Part shown: positions 23,093 through 37,300 of the stretch, piece after piece | How the letters are laid out: each line of letters opens with the position of its first letter | How positions within the stretch are numbered: the first letter of the stretch is position 1 | Assembly (NCBI GenBank): GCA_036345935.2 | Contig: JADWOT020000001.1 | Coordinates: forward strand, 10,099,801 to 10,163,800 | Direction: 5' to 3' | Length of the DNA stretch: 64,000 nucleotides | Origin: Taenia hydatigena | Lineage: Eukaryota > Platyhelminthes > Cestoda > Cyclophyllidea > Taeniidae | Notes under the pieces: generated by a model | What the model was told of the DNA's origin: nothing | Databases searched by the model: none | The model's input: only the letters and a program-made list of their open reading frames with translations | Translations under genes and position numbers: made by a program

Positions 23093-26054
23093 TTTTTCCT
23101 GTGGATCCGAAAACAGACTTAATAAGCGGCCTTCATTTCTTAACGTGTCATTCAGATAAATCCACAGAGTTCAAAATAGAAACAAAATATTGCTATAATT
23201 TGTGGAGTTAACTTTCCACTTAACGGCTGCTGCCACGATATTGGAGGCAGAAGAGGAAGAGGCAGCTGCTTTTCCCAAAATGCACATAATTTTCCCAATT
23301 TTACGGCGGAATGCAAAATGTTTCATTCCAAAAGCCCTGCTTACACAAGTCCATAATAGCAAATCACAACTTATGCACTTACTGCATCAAAATACATTAG
23401 ATATACTTCCAAATTCAGAGTAAACTGAACTAAATGCACGTGCCTGCATGATTCGCTTCAAAGTGACACTATGGCCAGTGGTGTTATCCAAAGTGACGTA
23501 AGAAGACGAAGCAATCAGAGATTACAAGCAACGATTTAACTACGAGTAGTTTGTCTCCTGTTTACATCGAAGTTGGCTGCATTTACTCATCAACATTCGC
23601 TTTGTTGAGGAGCCGCACTCACGAGGGATGTTTTGGCTTCGAATGTACCAGTGCGTAAGAGGAAGTGATGAATGCCGCTCCTTCAAAGTAGACTCGGCTA
23701 GTTTAGTCAAATTACTTGCGCCATGAACCCAAGATTAATTAGGAGTTCTACTTTGAAAGAAGTCAGCTGAGATAATCAGAGGATGCAGCGTCAGGAACCT
23801 TAAAGAAGGGCGTTTGTGACACGAGTGATGCAATCACTGGTTTGCAACTGCATCAGACGGTGAGTGGTAATAGTTGCAGGAGTTAGGCAGATGGATTCCG
23901 TATGCTGATCATGAATTAACGAGCGACGAATGACAGGCTGCACAATTCATTTACTTGTTCTGTGACTCTTACGTTATTTACTAGCAGAAGTGCTTGCAGT
24001 ATAAATTGGCTTCCACAGTCACATCGCTCATTACGTCACCAACACCGATTTACTTGTTGCTTATGCGATATGCACCTAAAAGATACAATACACTTCATCC
24101 GCATTTGCCCATGCCCTCCTGGATTTCAAAGCGCTGCTAACAATACCAACACTTGAGAATTCCCTGTCGAACGCGACACAAACTCACACAAGTTGCACGA
24201 TGCAACTGATGAGTACAGGTGCGAGGTTTCTCTGCTTCAGCGAAAATCCGCTGCATTTGGCTAGTCAAAATGAGGTGAGTTCCAACAAATCAATGGCAGT
24301 CTAAGCTATCTAGTTCCTTGGCATGTAGATTTTCATAAGGAAAATGAGCGATCAATAGGGAAATGGCAACAATTATTTGACAGAGTTATTCACGTAATAT
24401 GACGTGATTTTAAGGCGCGAGTAGTGATCGGTTCATGAGATTCATTCCATGAGTGTAAGTTCAACACAGTCCAATAAATTTATGGCTACCACGACGTTTT
24501 AGTAATATTGATCTTTTGGGCGAAAATTCCATTTATTCACCACCATGTTTAGGTGTGTGACACTCGGATGATGAAATTATGGAAAGGAAGTACAAACTGA
24601 CACCTAATCGGTTTTCGAATATTTCGATTTCTGTCTTGGACTCTTCCTCCTCCTCTCGCTGTGCCTCCTACTCATGCACCAATCAGCATCGTGCTGACAG
24701 TTGTTTGTCAAAATAATTGCTGCAACTTTGACAGCTATTCAATCTAAATTCGATGCAATATCCACGTAGGCCAGCAATTCGGCTATGGGCGAAGTGTGAG
24801 GGAGAAGGAAAGTTATATTAATGGTTGGTAATTATAAGTTGTCAACTATGGCATTAATTGTCCAAAGGACTGCTTGAGTTGCCATGTCTCACTAGCTGCC
24901 ACTGATACCCGATGCGACCTCTTGAGGCCGTCGCATCAGCGTCAGAGTAATGGTCACTTCTCTTGTGGACATGAGTAATCATTGACCCTGTACCAGGCCT
25001 CTTTGATCACTCTAGCTGATACTTTTTGAAATGTAGGCAAATTTAAGATACCTTAGTTGTTTTAGTGGGGCACTTGACTTTTGTAGTTGAAATGGACTCC
25101 TTAGCTTCCCACTAAGCAGTATTGTTTTGATGTGAGAGCCACGCGAGTGTGGCAGCACAGTCTCTTAGTAATGCAGTAGTTTTGGACAAAGGTATGTGCT
25201 TGTAATAGTCTGATAAAGGAGGGTCTCACTGGCACAGGCTGGATTGTTCTTGAGCTCCTAAGTAGAGTAACCGAAGAGAGACCGTAATATTGGGAATCCG
25301 GGTGCTCTGACATAGGCGTGTGGACAATGTACGAACTTCCATACTTGTAGAATATGGTAAGCAGATACTGTTATCGCATTCCATATCATTCTACATGCTA
25401 AATCATAGCGGGCTGACCTTCAAGTTTGCTTGTTTCACTCCCTTGTGCCACAAAAGAATTGTCTGTTCTTTTCTAAAAGATTGAAAGAAGCATTTGTGAA
25501 TGCAAACTATGCTGATGCACTCCAAGAAACGCACTTCTACGCACTCACACTCAATTATTTTTTGGTGTGATCGCCGATCGCACCATGGACGGAGTATTCA
25601 TTTCCACCACTGACGTCACTGTCCCTTCCTTTAGTATTACCCTACACAATGGAGTAGCATGTACTGAAATGATCAGCAATCAAGTACAGTGCAAAAGGAT
25701 ATAGCATGATGGGATAGAAATTGACCTCACGAAACACCACCAATGTGTCACAAATGACGTAAGCGGTTTCCAACTAAGGTCTGTATTGTAGGGACAGTTT
25801 TTGGTCCCATTTTTGTGCTGCAATATCTAAAATGCCAATCAGTTATCAAACTTTCCCGCGCCTTTTTAGTTCACCTTCAGCTGCCTCCATGCCTTACTGT
25901 ACCCTGAATCAGGTCTAACAGTGTTTAATATACGTTGGGTTGGAAACATCACCTGTAGAAAAAAGTCGCTAATCCAATCACTTTTCCTCTGGGAGCTCTA
26001 CTCCAATCAAAATGGCCTAAGGAAAAAACGAGAATCACAGGCCTTTGCACAACG
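23093..26054. other. Intergenic stretch without recognised features
   Basis: Nearly 3 kb with only short open frames (73 codons or fewer). I found no domain, tRNA-like fold or clear repeat. Whether the palindrome continues here cannot be judged because its partner would lie before the window. Confidence 0.45.
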
Positions 26055-26215
26055 ATGCAACAAAATCGCTTTGAGAAGGAGCGAAAATCACATCCTCGTG
26101 TAGACAGGAACTACAAAATTGACTACAGGAGGAGGGAAAACCGCAGTCTCGTGTGGACGAATACAACAAAATTGCCCACGGAAGGAACGAAATTCACTGT
26201 CTCGTGCAATCCTCA
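26055..26215 (-). repeat. 53-bp minisatellite, short array (inverted relative to 46.1 kb)
   Basis: About three degenerate units of the pattern 'gtgtggacgaatacaacaaa' plus 'attgcc...gaa..a', which is the reverse complement of the unit at 46150-46760. The array directly precedes the R3 repeat. Confidence 0.7.
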
Positions 26216-27480
26216 TAAGATGATGAACATCCAAGCGAGAGGTATAGGTAAAATCACTGATAAGGGGCCCAAATGCGAAGATAAAACGCTGTGCAATCTG
26301 ATACAACAGTAAGCATATGGGATATATGGAACCACGAAGCGTCGAAAAAAGGGGCAGGTGAATTAAAAGGTGCAAATGGTCAAAATGTGAAAATTAGAAC
26401 CTTCAACCACGATTAGGTTCAACTGACCACATCTTACAGAAGGCAACAAATCACAAGTAAAGACAAATTACCCGATGCAGGCGCATTCGCACGTGTCACT
26501 GATGCAGTGATTATAACACTTGCAGTAGATCTGCCAGCACAAGTCATGTAGATGGCATATCCCTTCTCTTCCCGGCTAGCGCTGCTTCAATGAATGCATT
26601 CAGCTAATTGTTTGTGCTCAGCCGCATCTCGATGGTCCCATATAAGCGATAGGCGGAAGTTGGTCTCGCGAACAGCAATTTCTTTTCCTTTATACCAGGT
26701 TACTCTAGTCAGTGAGTTCTATGTAGAGCAGCAAACGAGCAAAGAAAAAGGATGTGAACTGAGTCCTAATGAACAAGATTGAGGTATGCGCCACTTCGTT
26801 GAGCAAAATAATGAAAGGCACGCAGACAGTGGATAAGAAATTGATAATCCACTAAAGGTCAGTATTAATTGGAAGGAAGAAAATCACAAATGCGTAAGCA
26901 CAGGAACTTTCGTTTGGTTCACTTCGGTGGGTCAATATGATCAACCCGAATCGTAGTGTTTAGTAAAACACAAAACATCTCGAAGTGCACATTTCCAGTT
27001 GTAGAAGGCGATGCCTTTCTCTCTACAGACGAAATGTACTTGCTGTAACACTGAAACGAGCATTAAGGAAGTAGATACTATTATTGATTTGGAAAGAGAG
27101 TGGCCGGGATGATATGAAAGAAAAGAGAAGCAGTCGATTATGTGGGTGGTCATGAGAGCTGAAGGTCAAGTTGTAATTTGCATGAGGAGAACGAGCGTCA
27201 GAGACAACCGCGCATAGATGCCCGTGGGTTTGGGCACCCCATCGAGGTTATTCTACGTTGGTCTGGATTAGTGCACACTACATCATGTGACAGAGGTAAA
27301 ACGCTCGGAGTCACTGGCATACTTTGCTGCGTTTCAGCCATCTGTACTTTACCTTGGTCTCCGTTGTTACTCTTTTTTTCTTCTACAATCTCCTCTATAT
27401 ATTTGTGCTATTTTGGACAGTGGGCTCCTATGCCACCACATCAAATTTCTTCACGCAGCACCTGCATTGAATAAGGTGGT
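26216..27480 (+). repeat. Dispersed repeat family R, copy R3
   Basis: Aligns by eye with 62680-64000. Shared blocks include a run near 26260 matching 62735, a block near 26490-26620 matching 59640-59800 and 62950-63060, 'gcaaacgagcaaag' near 26730 matching 63190, and the CCCGTGGGTTTGG block near 27220. It is diverged and without a conserved frame. Confidence 0.7.
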
Positions 27481-28689
27481 ATGAAAGAGGGTGGCAGTGA
27501 AGATGTTTGTGGAAGTAATTGATGCATTCCTGGTTCTGCCACATTCTTCTTGAATGCGTAAATTTACATGATTCCGGCAGTGCGTTTAAAGTAACCACTT
27601 TTTCCAATAATATTTTTTCCATGAAACTTAAGGCAGTGCTGACAACAAATGCGGAAGATTCGAGTGTCACGTCAATAAACTGCATTTCCTTACGCAAGCA
27701 CCGTAAATTTTTTTTCCAAAACTACCTTTTGTGATTCTATAGCAAAGGGTTGTCAAGTGAGTTAGAAAAGGGTAGAGGAATGAGAGTGGAGAGAAACTTC
27801 GCAATTTTTCACTTTTACTAACATAGGCGGAACTGCTGAGATTCTGCCTTCTTCTGCTGATGGACAACTGCTACGTCGCATTTGAAGGTGCAATGCAAAG
27901 TTTAAGTGAACCTAGTGAGTTTGTGGTGTTGTCTTCGCCTCATGAGATTTGATGTTGAAGTGTTGCTGCAGCTTAGAACTCCAGCACTGATACTCGTATT
28001 TTCGTGTTTAGAGGTGGTGAAAGCACATTATAATGAAGCAAAGACGCAAGTTTATTGTTAAAATATTTTGTTTGTCTAAATTGAGGAGAAGGGTGTTGTT
28101 GTTGTGCATCCAAACGAGAGGTGAAAACAGGACCACGACTGCGTGATCATATAGGTAAAATGTTACACACTGCACCACCCAATTTGAACACACAAATCTC
28201 CATTCTAACAGTGGTCACATGGGCACAACCAGTAAGGCCTTTGGTCATTGTGCTGATCACATCCTTCAAAATTGAGACAAATCGCCCATCCACTAATTCA
28301 TCACTGATGTTTTGTACTTTACTAAGTCAGCGCAATTTGGGGCATATAGACGCTCTGCTCCCCTGGAAATGATTAACTTAGTTTAGCCATAATTCTGCTT
28401 TCTGAGGCCAACTCCGATGTGACTCGTGGTAACAAGTAGGGATTACCTTGTGCAACTGCAGTGTAGTAACGCTTGAAGTGGTTCCAAGCCTGATTTTGCT
28501 AATGAATGTCATAAAGCACCACCTTCAACAATGAGCTTGTCACACTGCGATCCCCATCTACCTTTGTGGTCGGCGTAGAGCAGGAATGGTTCTAATCAAC
28601 TGACTTCAGCTTCCGTTAAAAGCAGTCTACTGCACCTCAAACGCATCTGCGGCTAATTATCATGTTTTTGTACTATCCCTTATTGCCAG
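27481..28689. other. Intergenic stretch without recognised features
   Basis: Short frames only (89 codons or fewer). I see no supported gene or repeat. Confidence 0.4.
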
Positions 28690-28825
28690 TTTCTGGAAGC
28701 TTCTTTGGAACTTCGAAGGCATTCGTGTTGGAATCGTGGACGGACAATCATTTGAGATACTCACTGTCCTATTTTCCCAAACAAACAAAGCAGGTTCTGT
28801 CTTCCTCTTTGATGTAATCCTCCTT
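28690..28825 (+). other. Exon-like segment, weak 3'-5' exonuclease resemblance
   Basis: A 136-nt segment is bounded by a plausible acceptor (pyrimidine-rich run ending ccag) and a donor (gtaaaa). It reads 45 codons without a stop, including FEGIRVGIVDGQSFEILTV and SVFLFDVILL. The order hydrophobic strand, 'GI', second strand, then VFLFD resembles the start of the 3'-5' exonuclease fold of the EXD family, which has a V[FY]LFD strand. However, the acidic catalytic pair expected in the first strand is not in place. No neighbouring exons were found, so this is an isolated relic or a coincidence. Confidence 0.2.
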
Positions 28826-31800
28826 GTAAAATACAAACTCACCTTCGCAGTGTACTTCGATCCTAGTCCTCTTCAACGTTGCCCTCCGACTCGTATAACT
28901 GTACCATAGGGTTTAGCAAAAGGAGCTCGACTTTGTTACTATCGGATGGTCACTGTTTGCCCTCGGCGAAATGTACTTCCTCCTTATTTCCTTCTTGCCA
29001 CCTAGCCGGCCTTTTAAGACCGTTTTTATGATTTTTTTCGCAAACAACCTAGCGATTTTTCCCTCATTTGAGGGTTTTGTATTTGAACTATAAGAAAAGT
29101 AATTCATTTGATGTTTAGTAGAAATTATTTAATATGGAAATAAATTCAGCGTTGGGGTGGACCTGGTTGTAGTTAGGTGGCAACAAGCAAATGCATATTG
29201 AGAAATTGACTTTGTTCATTGTAAAGCCTGCGCCTTTCTTTATGATATTCGTCCGATCATAATGACAGACTCTTATTATCTTAGTCAAATTGATGCTGCA
29301 ATCAACCTCTCATCCCTTCTCCACGTGTACAGCAACACTGCTTCCAATCTCGCGTGACTTATAATGCCATCAGGAGTAGTATGAACCCCCCACTGACCCA
29401 TTCACCCATTCAAATAGATCCATCAGCGCTAAAAGCATTAATTGCTAACCGGTTTGATATCACTTAGTTCTTTAGTTCTACTTATTGCTTACTTTGTCCG
29501 CCAAGACATGCAGAGTATGCTCTACTGTGTCTCGTCTTTCCACAAATGACACAAATGTGCGCATTGAGATAAAGAGCGAAGCTCGACGTGGCCAAAGGGG
29601 AGTAGGAACAGCAGCTGGAGGGACGCACCCTGCCTATGTATGCCATGCCTCCAGTACATTGAATGTATGACCCTCGTCGCGGAATTACGTACAGCTTTTA
29701 GACGTTACGACGATGTCGGACCAGGCTTCCGAATAGCATAGATATAGCTCCGGATTTTGTCACCGACATCGGTTATTCTTGACAATCAGCAATTTCAAGG
29801 GAATTTATATATAGCCGAGCATCGTTGAGATGTGCAGGAAAATGAAGACAATTTGAGTAGGAAGATGAGGTGCATTTTATGAAGCGATAGTCGAAATCCT
29901 TGATACAATGCTCTCAAAGGCTTTTGTCCTTGCAGTTTTCACAGCCTCTCAGTTACCTTGTGTAAAATTTTGATAACGAGTTGCAACTGAGCTTAATCCA
30001 CCTTCTGTAGACGTACGACTTGACAAAATTCACAATCGAATGCAATTCTGCTACACTTACAAATACAAACTTTTGCTAAACACATTGGGACAAGAGATAG
30101 TCTAAGTGAGGGCACACGTTGAGGTGGGTGGAAGGTACAATAGTAAGGTCTTGAAGTTACCAACAGCATGAAATTTCCATGTCTATGCTCCATGCCCACC
30201 ACTACTAGTCTAAACACACAAAGCCGACGGTTAGGAAGAAAAGTGAAAAGTTGCAGAAGGCGTATACTGCAGTACAGCTTAGACGAACGCTTGAGCGGTG
30301 TGGAAAAAGGACCGATAATGCTAGGTGGATTTTGAATTCTCGCTGCTCAGAGGATGTAAAAGTGTCTTTAATAAATCGTTCTCTTATAAAGTAGGTGTAT
30401 CCACGAATTAAGATTGCCGCAATGCCCTGAAGGAGGATGAGGATCTCAGTTTTGGAAAACACTTCTTCCTTGACATAAACGCTGCAGCATGGTGTGCAAT
30501 GATTAGTTGGAGCATGACAAACGCATAAAGGAGAAAATTCGAGGAAACGCCTCATTTTAAAGACGCATCGCATACACCTGTCTGCTGCCACGCGGTGGAC
30601 ATTTTCAACTGGTGCAAACCCTGCATCGTGATTCTACTCATCTCCATTTCGTTTTCACTCCACAGCCAAAGGAGGACGGACAGGCAGACACTGCAGTAGT
30701 TAGCTAGCTCGGCTATCCACCAATAGAGCTTAGGAGGGGCTCAACATGCTCCGATCAAATAAAGTTGATTGAAACGCAAGTCATGCTGCATTCTGGACTT
30801 GCAATCACTTAACGGTTATATCTCAGTAATAGCTCCACGCTATTAGTTCACACCAGTGGTTTAGTCGATCGTTACACAGACAAGCGGCTTTGACGAAACC
30901 CTTCGAGCGACTGCATTACTGTTGAAATATCACGAACTTCTTTGTCAATACTCTCTGCAAAATTGTGTCATAACAGATAATTGTGCAAAAAAAAGGTGTT
31001 TGTTCATATCTTACAAATTGACACATAGTTGTTGAGTTACCTGTCTCAGCATAATCAAGAGGTAAAACTCCATCTTTTCAATTTTTAGCTCCAAGTGCTC
31101 ATCATACTATGATGAGTTTTATTCTTTGGGAGTGCGGTTTCTCGCCACCTGCAAGGTATCAGCGGTTCCTTGAGAGATTCGATTAAGTCAACTGACATTG
31201 CATTGTAAGTAATTCGTTGCTGGAATTGGAACTATGCTCGACTTAGCTTGAGGAGCATCAAAGGGTTTATTGCACGCCACAAGACAATAGTCCTCGTCAG
31301 CATGACCAATGGAGTGATTTCAGAGCACAGCCATTTGCACTGCGTGGATGAAATGGTCTGTTAACGGGGTGGGTTTAAAGGAGACAACGTACTGGGAAAT
31401 CTGCCAGCCGATTGGAAGGTCTACTGCTTACATTGTTTCATCAGATGGCAATAGCAGAGATTTTTGCCATTGAGATAGCCGTTAGGTGAGCCAGATACCA
31501 CTAAAATTTCGCTGCAATATGTCCTTTACATTCTTAATACACACCTTTTGTATTCATTGATTTTGCGTGCAAAGGGGATTCGTGCTATATTTAATGGTCC
31601 ATTGCGTTTTGTGGAGGTGGACTACGGAATAGGAGGGAGAGAAAGGGAGCGGTGGAGGCAGAGGTCAAGTCAACTTGTACATTTTTGAATAAACTGGACC
31701 TCGATGTATGGAATGTTAGCCTAAAATGGCTCATGCAGAAAGACGTGTACCACCTCAGCCAATTTTCTAACTTATCTCAGTGTTATTTGACAGGATGAAG

Positions 31801-32954
31801 CGCATGTTAATCGTTTCCATGCCTCATAAAATACTAGGCATAATGCGTGGCATACCGATGTGAGCACAAAGACGGAGGCTTTGTCATCTTAGACAATGCT
31901 GTAATGTCATTTGGCGTGTCATCTTATCAGGCCCTCTTACACGGCTATGATGTATAAAGTTGCTTTGATGCAAAAAAACGTGGTAGAATGGGCCGCTTGG
32001 TTGGCTCACAATGTGGTTGCAGCTTTTGCAGTAGGGTTTAAAGTTTAGCTGCATATCCTGCAAATTCGAGGCATTGCACTTATAGTAACTTAAGTTCAGT
32101 AGATTTTGTACTTGTTTATTGCCTTCAGGTGATTTAGCACCCAATGCATTTAGTGTGACGCAGTCGGTAAATTCAAAAGAGAGCAAAACTTGCCAACACG
32201 CTTCACCATCTCATAGTATTGAGAAACACTCCTCCTTGCAGACGCCTTTTATTTCACCACATTTGAATAAATCATGTCCTATAAATTTGAATGCATTTAT
32301 ACCATTTGTATTTTTGAACACCAAAACTAGAATACGACTTATCAACAAAATAATGCCATTTCAAATAGGAAATCTAGTGACCCATCCTAATTTACATGAA
32401 AATCGTACGCAAAGTATGCCGTTCGATGCTGGCGAGCTCTAATATGGCCCATAAAATTCCCACTTGCTACACAGACTACTCGTAATGACTGCGAGGTTCG
32501 CATGAAGTAGCCGGCACACCATAGCGTCTGTCATTTGCTTCCATGCAGACAAATCAACCAGACTGTCATTAGTGGTGCCCAATCGGTTCGTCGCAGATTA
32601 TGGATGACTCCCCACAAGTGGCTAAGGATATTAAAATGGCCATCACCATCAAAGTATCAATAACCCACACGTTCTCATTAAAATAAAAAGCGATTTCTGT
32701 TAACTTGCATGAAGCAAGTACCTACTAACAGTTCAAAACTGCTTTTTCTTTTGTTTATGACAATAAAATTGGGAAATGCGTATGCACAGACATTCAAGAC
32801 CGAGTTCTTGTTCAGTAGCAGGACCGACGTTAAGTCCACGTTGCATTTGTTTAAGAAGTTTTTGTCCAGCAGTGATAGCAAGATATGCGTTTTATAGCAG
32901 TAGTCTCTTCGAGTATCACTCCGATCTAATTTATTAAGTCGCACACATCTGCTG
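28826..32954. other. Intergenic stretch without recognised features
   Basis: The longest frames are 128 codons (30205-30591, minus) and 107 codons (32119-32442, plus). Neither shows a domain, splice pattern or homology I recognise. I see no repeats clear enough to name. Confidence 0.4.
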
Positions 32955-34360
32955 CTTTCTAGTGATCACTAAGAGTTTCGACTTCTTTACTGTTCATCTG
33001 GTGTTATGGCAAGCACGTTTTATCTAGGAATAGGAAGGCGTTACTTTTCACATCCACAAATGTGCACTTCGAGATGCTCACAAATTATTTAGGACGGGAT
33101 TTCGCATTTTACTGAACACGCATATGAGCCCACACGAAGTACACCAAAATGATGTTATTGCGTTTGCGCATTCGTTTATTCCTTCCTCGCACTTGACATT
33201 AGCTCTTGGTGGTTCATCATATTCCTATTCGCTGTCTGTTTGCTTTTTCGTAATTCGCTCTACAAAGTGCCGTATATAGCAATCCTGTTCAATAGGATTT
33301 ACACCACATCCTCTTCCTTTGCTCGTTTGCTGCTCTGCAAGCCGCTCACTAACAAGGGGGTAAATAGCAATGTTTTGGAGGTGACTTGGTAGAATAGGAA
33401 AGACTTCAACTTAAATCGGACCACCGAGGTGCGTTGACTGAAGGCATACTAACTGACCAGGAGAGAGCAAATCGTCCACACTTTGTGATGATGCGTCTAC
33501 CAGAAGTACTACAATCACCCCATTAGCATCACTTGCCAATGTGCCTGTATCATAAAAGCTTTCCTGCATCAGGGATTCAGTACCTTCAACTACCTTCCTT
33601 ATAACATCGTCATGTGAACAAGATCTCAGTTACAAGTTCGATTTCCCACATTATAGACGCCCACACCTTCCTGTTTCACATGATTCGCTTCGATTCGCGA
33701 TTCCATACATTCTATGTGCGTGGTGCCGATTTGGATTGCAACATATTTCATCTTTGCATGTGTGCGCGTGATTAATGACTTTAATCTCACCTCTTACTTG
33801 GATATCAAACATCCCGTGAGAAAGGGACTTCCAGAATGAGATTATTTAATAATTTTATCTGCACGCGGTCACAAAGCGCATTATCAATTGTCCTTTGTGT
33901 CGCTAATTTCCAAAAGGTAAACTTTTCATGTTCATAAGTTGTCTACGAAGACATACCAATTTCTCAAACAAATGAATGAGCATATGTATGCGTGAGTGCG
34001 TAAGAAATCTGTTGATGGTCATAGTGACCGGATTGGAATCACGACCTCTGCCATGATGGAAGACAAATTGATGGGAAATTTAGCGTTGCGATTGCGGTCA
34101 CATTGGATACAACTCCACACACCATCCCCTCAGCCACATCACCTACTTCAGGGACCACTTACTATTGAGAAGTATTAAGGAGTACGAGTGAACGAATCAG
34201 AATGGTGGATCTAGCAGGGTTGGCTTTCTAATGTGCATTGACAAAATCACAAATAGGGTCGTAAATGTCAAAAACCAATTTTTATGATGCGTCTTGCGCT
34301 TTTTGGAGCATTTTAAGCAATCCATGCCTTTATTCATGTTAATGCTTTAGCTGCAGTTTC
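32955..34360 (-). repeat. Dispersed repeat family R, inverted copy R2 (part B)
   Basis: Reverse-complement match to about 62155-63560. The frame 33996-34178 plus corresponds to 62343-62549 minus (shared GHS-RI-ITT-AMM and QSHW/RSHW patterns). 'gctctgcaagccgctcac' near 33338 pairs with the reverse complement of 63175-63190. The element's remaining part lies at 38190-38929. Confidence 0.75.
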
Positions 34361-37300
34361 CTCCTAGTAAGCTGTGTAGAGGATTGCCAGCTTATTGGTT
34401 ATTAACGGACTGGCAGCGTTAAAGTCGAAATCGCGTTAGGACATAGAGTTGGAAGCGTTGGTGCTGCGTCGCTGATTCCTACAATGTTATCGCGTTTGAG
34501 ATGTAAAGGAGGATCGGTATGTGGGGTGCCCTCTTGGGTTGGAGTACTTAAACAGCACACTTATTTCTACTCACTGATCATGAAAAGCGGTATATTCTGT
34601 CTGCGTTCGCTACGACACTTCTGCTTAGCCTTTTGTTGCACTTGAATGAGGATGTTGTTAGACCACTTCAACAATTAGGAGTTTTGCTTTCATAGACAGG
34701 GTGCACGAGACCTAGTCTGTTAGGACACTTGTCTACTTTGAAAGTGTTTGTCTTGGAAAGCATCGTTCCGCCCTTCATGTTGTGCATTAGCTTTATTTCC
34801 AGGTGCTGTAGTCGACTCTTTGGCGTGCCCGTTGGCTGCTGCGTGAGTATGGAGTGTCACTTGTTGAGTAGATGCCATGTGTTTGCTTGCCCATGGATTA
34901 GTAGAGCGATGGATCACCTTCGCATTGCTTGTTATTTACCAACACTACACGTATCTTCACCTCGAACGCATACGAATTGCTTTGCGCGGCCGAGACGAGG
35001 CGAAAATTCGTCTTTCAAAGTACATTACTAGCCAAGTTCTGATTGAGTAGATGGGTCGGTATGCAGCGATTTTACCGTCCGGCAGGCAGTCATCTCCGCA
35101 CTTTTCCTATATCGCTGATAACTTATCAAGGAAATTCTTGTCAGCAGTGAAGTAGAAAGCGAATTCGCCAAAGTGATGATGCCTTTTCAAATTATCAAAC
35201 ACTTTTTCACAGACAAGGAAAGCTAGTGAACACTGGACACTTTGACATTACTTCTCTAAAGGTCAGTTAAGTTTTTGTGCACGTGCCAAACACACAGGTA
35301 TTTCTTAAAACGAGTTCAGTTTTCTTTCTCTATCGTAAGTTTGCAGCCACTTTGATCTAAAAGGCAGCGTAGAAGTAGATGCGTATATGATAGAACCAAT
35401 TATTGCGGAGAAGAGAAGGCGCACACATTAACGCAGTTTGATGGGGAAGAGCTTTATGTGCTCTCTAGGGCGCATCGATGTTAGCCCAGCCCCGAGTTGT
35501 GTGTTTTTTGCCTAATTGTCACCCAAAATGAGTAAGCGAACATGTCCTACACACAGCTGCACAAGTATCATTCAGATGAGCACAGATAAATTGCGCACGA
35601 AAAGGCATCCGGTGTGTTGCCTAATTTGGTTATGGTATAGTGCTGTGGCATCATGGTACCCCGTGTACTCATAGGAGATGCCAAATGTGCCTTTGATCTC
35701 CACCCACGGTAGGTTCCGTAACTCTGTCTTTTAGGCCTCACTCAGTTCTATAAAGAATAATTAGCAAACAAAGCGCCATATTGCAGTAGAAAAGGAGGTC
35801 ACGATTCTCGGCAATTTCGGCTGCAATGTGCCGTGCCTACGAACAGATCCGAGGCTGAAGTAGTAGCTCATGTGTGAATAAATTGAACTGGCGTGCATTT
35901 ATGGATGACTTGTTCTTGCCAAAAGGAAGCATCAAAACCAAAGGGGAGAACCTGGGGTCATTGTCGTAGGCGTAACTCTTCTCGGCTGAAGGTTGGTCAT
36001 CATTTGAAGCTGTGATATTCAGAGGGAAAGTGGATTGAGCATCACTACAAAGCGCGTGATACAAAATTTTGTAGTTTATGCTACTGCATCTCTATTACCA
36101 TACACACATCGTCCTTTTTATTTACCAACACAATGAAATACGAAAATCCCTTTGCTTGCTATTTCTTTGCTTTAGTAAAGGTAGTAATGTGGCAAAATCA
36201 GCATCAAACATTGCATGGATGGTACAGCAAAAGGGAGTGAAAGGAATAAAAAGAGGAAAGGCAAAATTAAGCCTCTAAAACTGTTCAGTTTTTTCCAAGT
36301 AGCAAAAAGTGCCTAAAAGGCGGACAAATCCGAAATTTTTTTTATCTTTCTCCTTTTGCCCTTCTTGCATTTACGCTTCCCTTCAGCAATTGTTTTAACG
36401 TCTACAATGACAAGTCCATTTCTTTGCACACGTTTCCTTATGCATACACCTGTCTGTCTCCCGTCATTGACGTCAAGATTTACTTATTTAGTTCGAAGTT
36501 TAACACAAGGCGGTAGACAGAGATTGCAATATGCTCTCACGACTTTGCAACAGTAGTTGGATAATCTCTCCACCGTCCGCAATGCAATAGAGGTCCTAGC
36601 CACCACTGTCAACAGAACCTACAATGCTACACCTTAAGGCTCAAGAACCCTTTAGATTGGTGGCTGCATCTTTTCTTATTAGTTCATCACTAGTGTCAGA
36701 TTGACCTTCCTCCTTAGGCGGCATTGGCTTGGCAATGTCAAATCAAGAGCTGGTGCCGTCATCCCACTGCTACTGAGCACTGTTTTAGTAGTGAGGATAT
36801 TCCACTTTAAAGTCCGGTGACAGGATGTCGGCAGCACTGTGTTGGTGGCGCCGAGGGAGGTACCGTGAATGCGCGCACGCCTGTACAAGTACGTAAGTTG
36901 ATGATCAAAGGGAAGTCATGGAAAGTACATAAGTGGACTTGTAGACACATGCGATTAACAAGCTTGGTACTAAACGGTCGGATCCGCTTTTATCATCTGC
37001 ATCGGAGATGCGGAATTGATCAGCCATTCACTGATTTCAATTATTTAATTAAGATAATCGAATAGGCCATCGAAAAAATCAGATCCAAAAAGACACTAAC
37101 TAACATTGAGATGTTACGACATAAAGGCTAATGGATGACTTGGATGCTGCATTAGCATTGTGGTGAGACGGGAATGGCAGGACGGGATGGTGCTTGTTGT
37201 CAACACATCACATCAATAGGAAGCGGTATTATGACCCATGGATTTAAAGTCAAAAAACTCGTTTGTGCTCTTGCTGCTTAAGGCAATTTCGACTGTTGGC

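Noticed and set aside
30205..30591. 128-codon minus-strand frame as a gene
   Set aside because: No domain, no splice context, and a hydrophobic/Cys-rich composition typical of a random frame.
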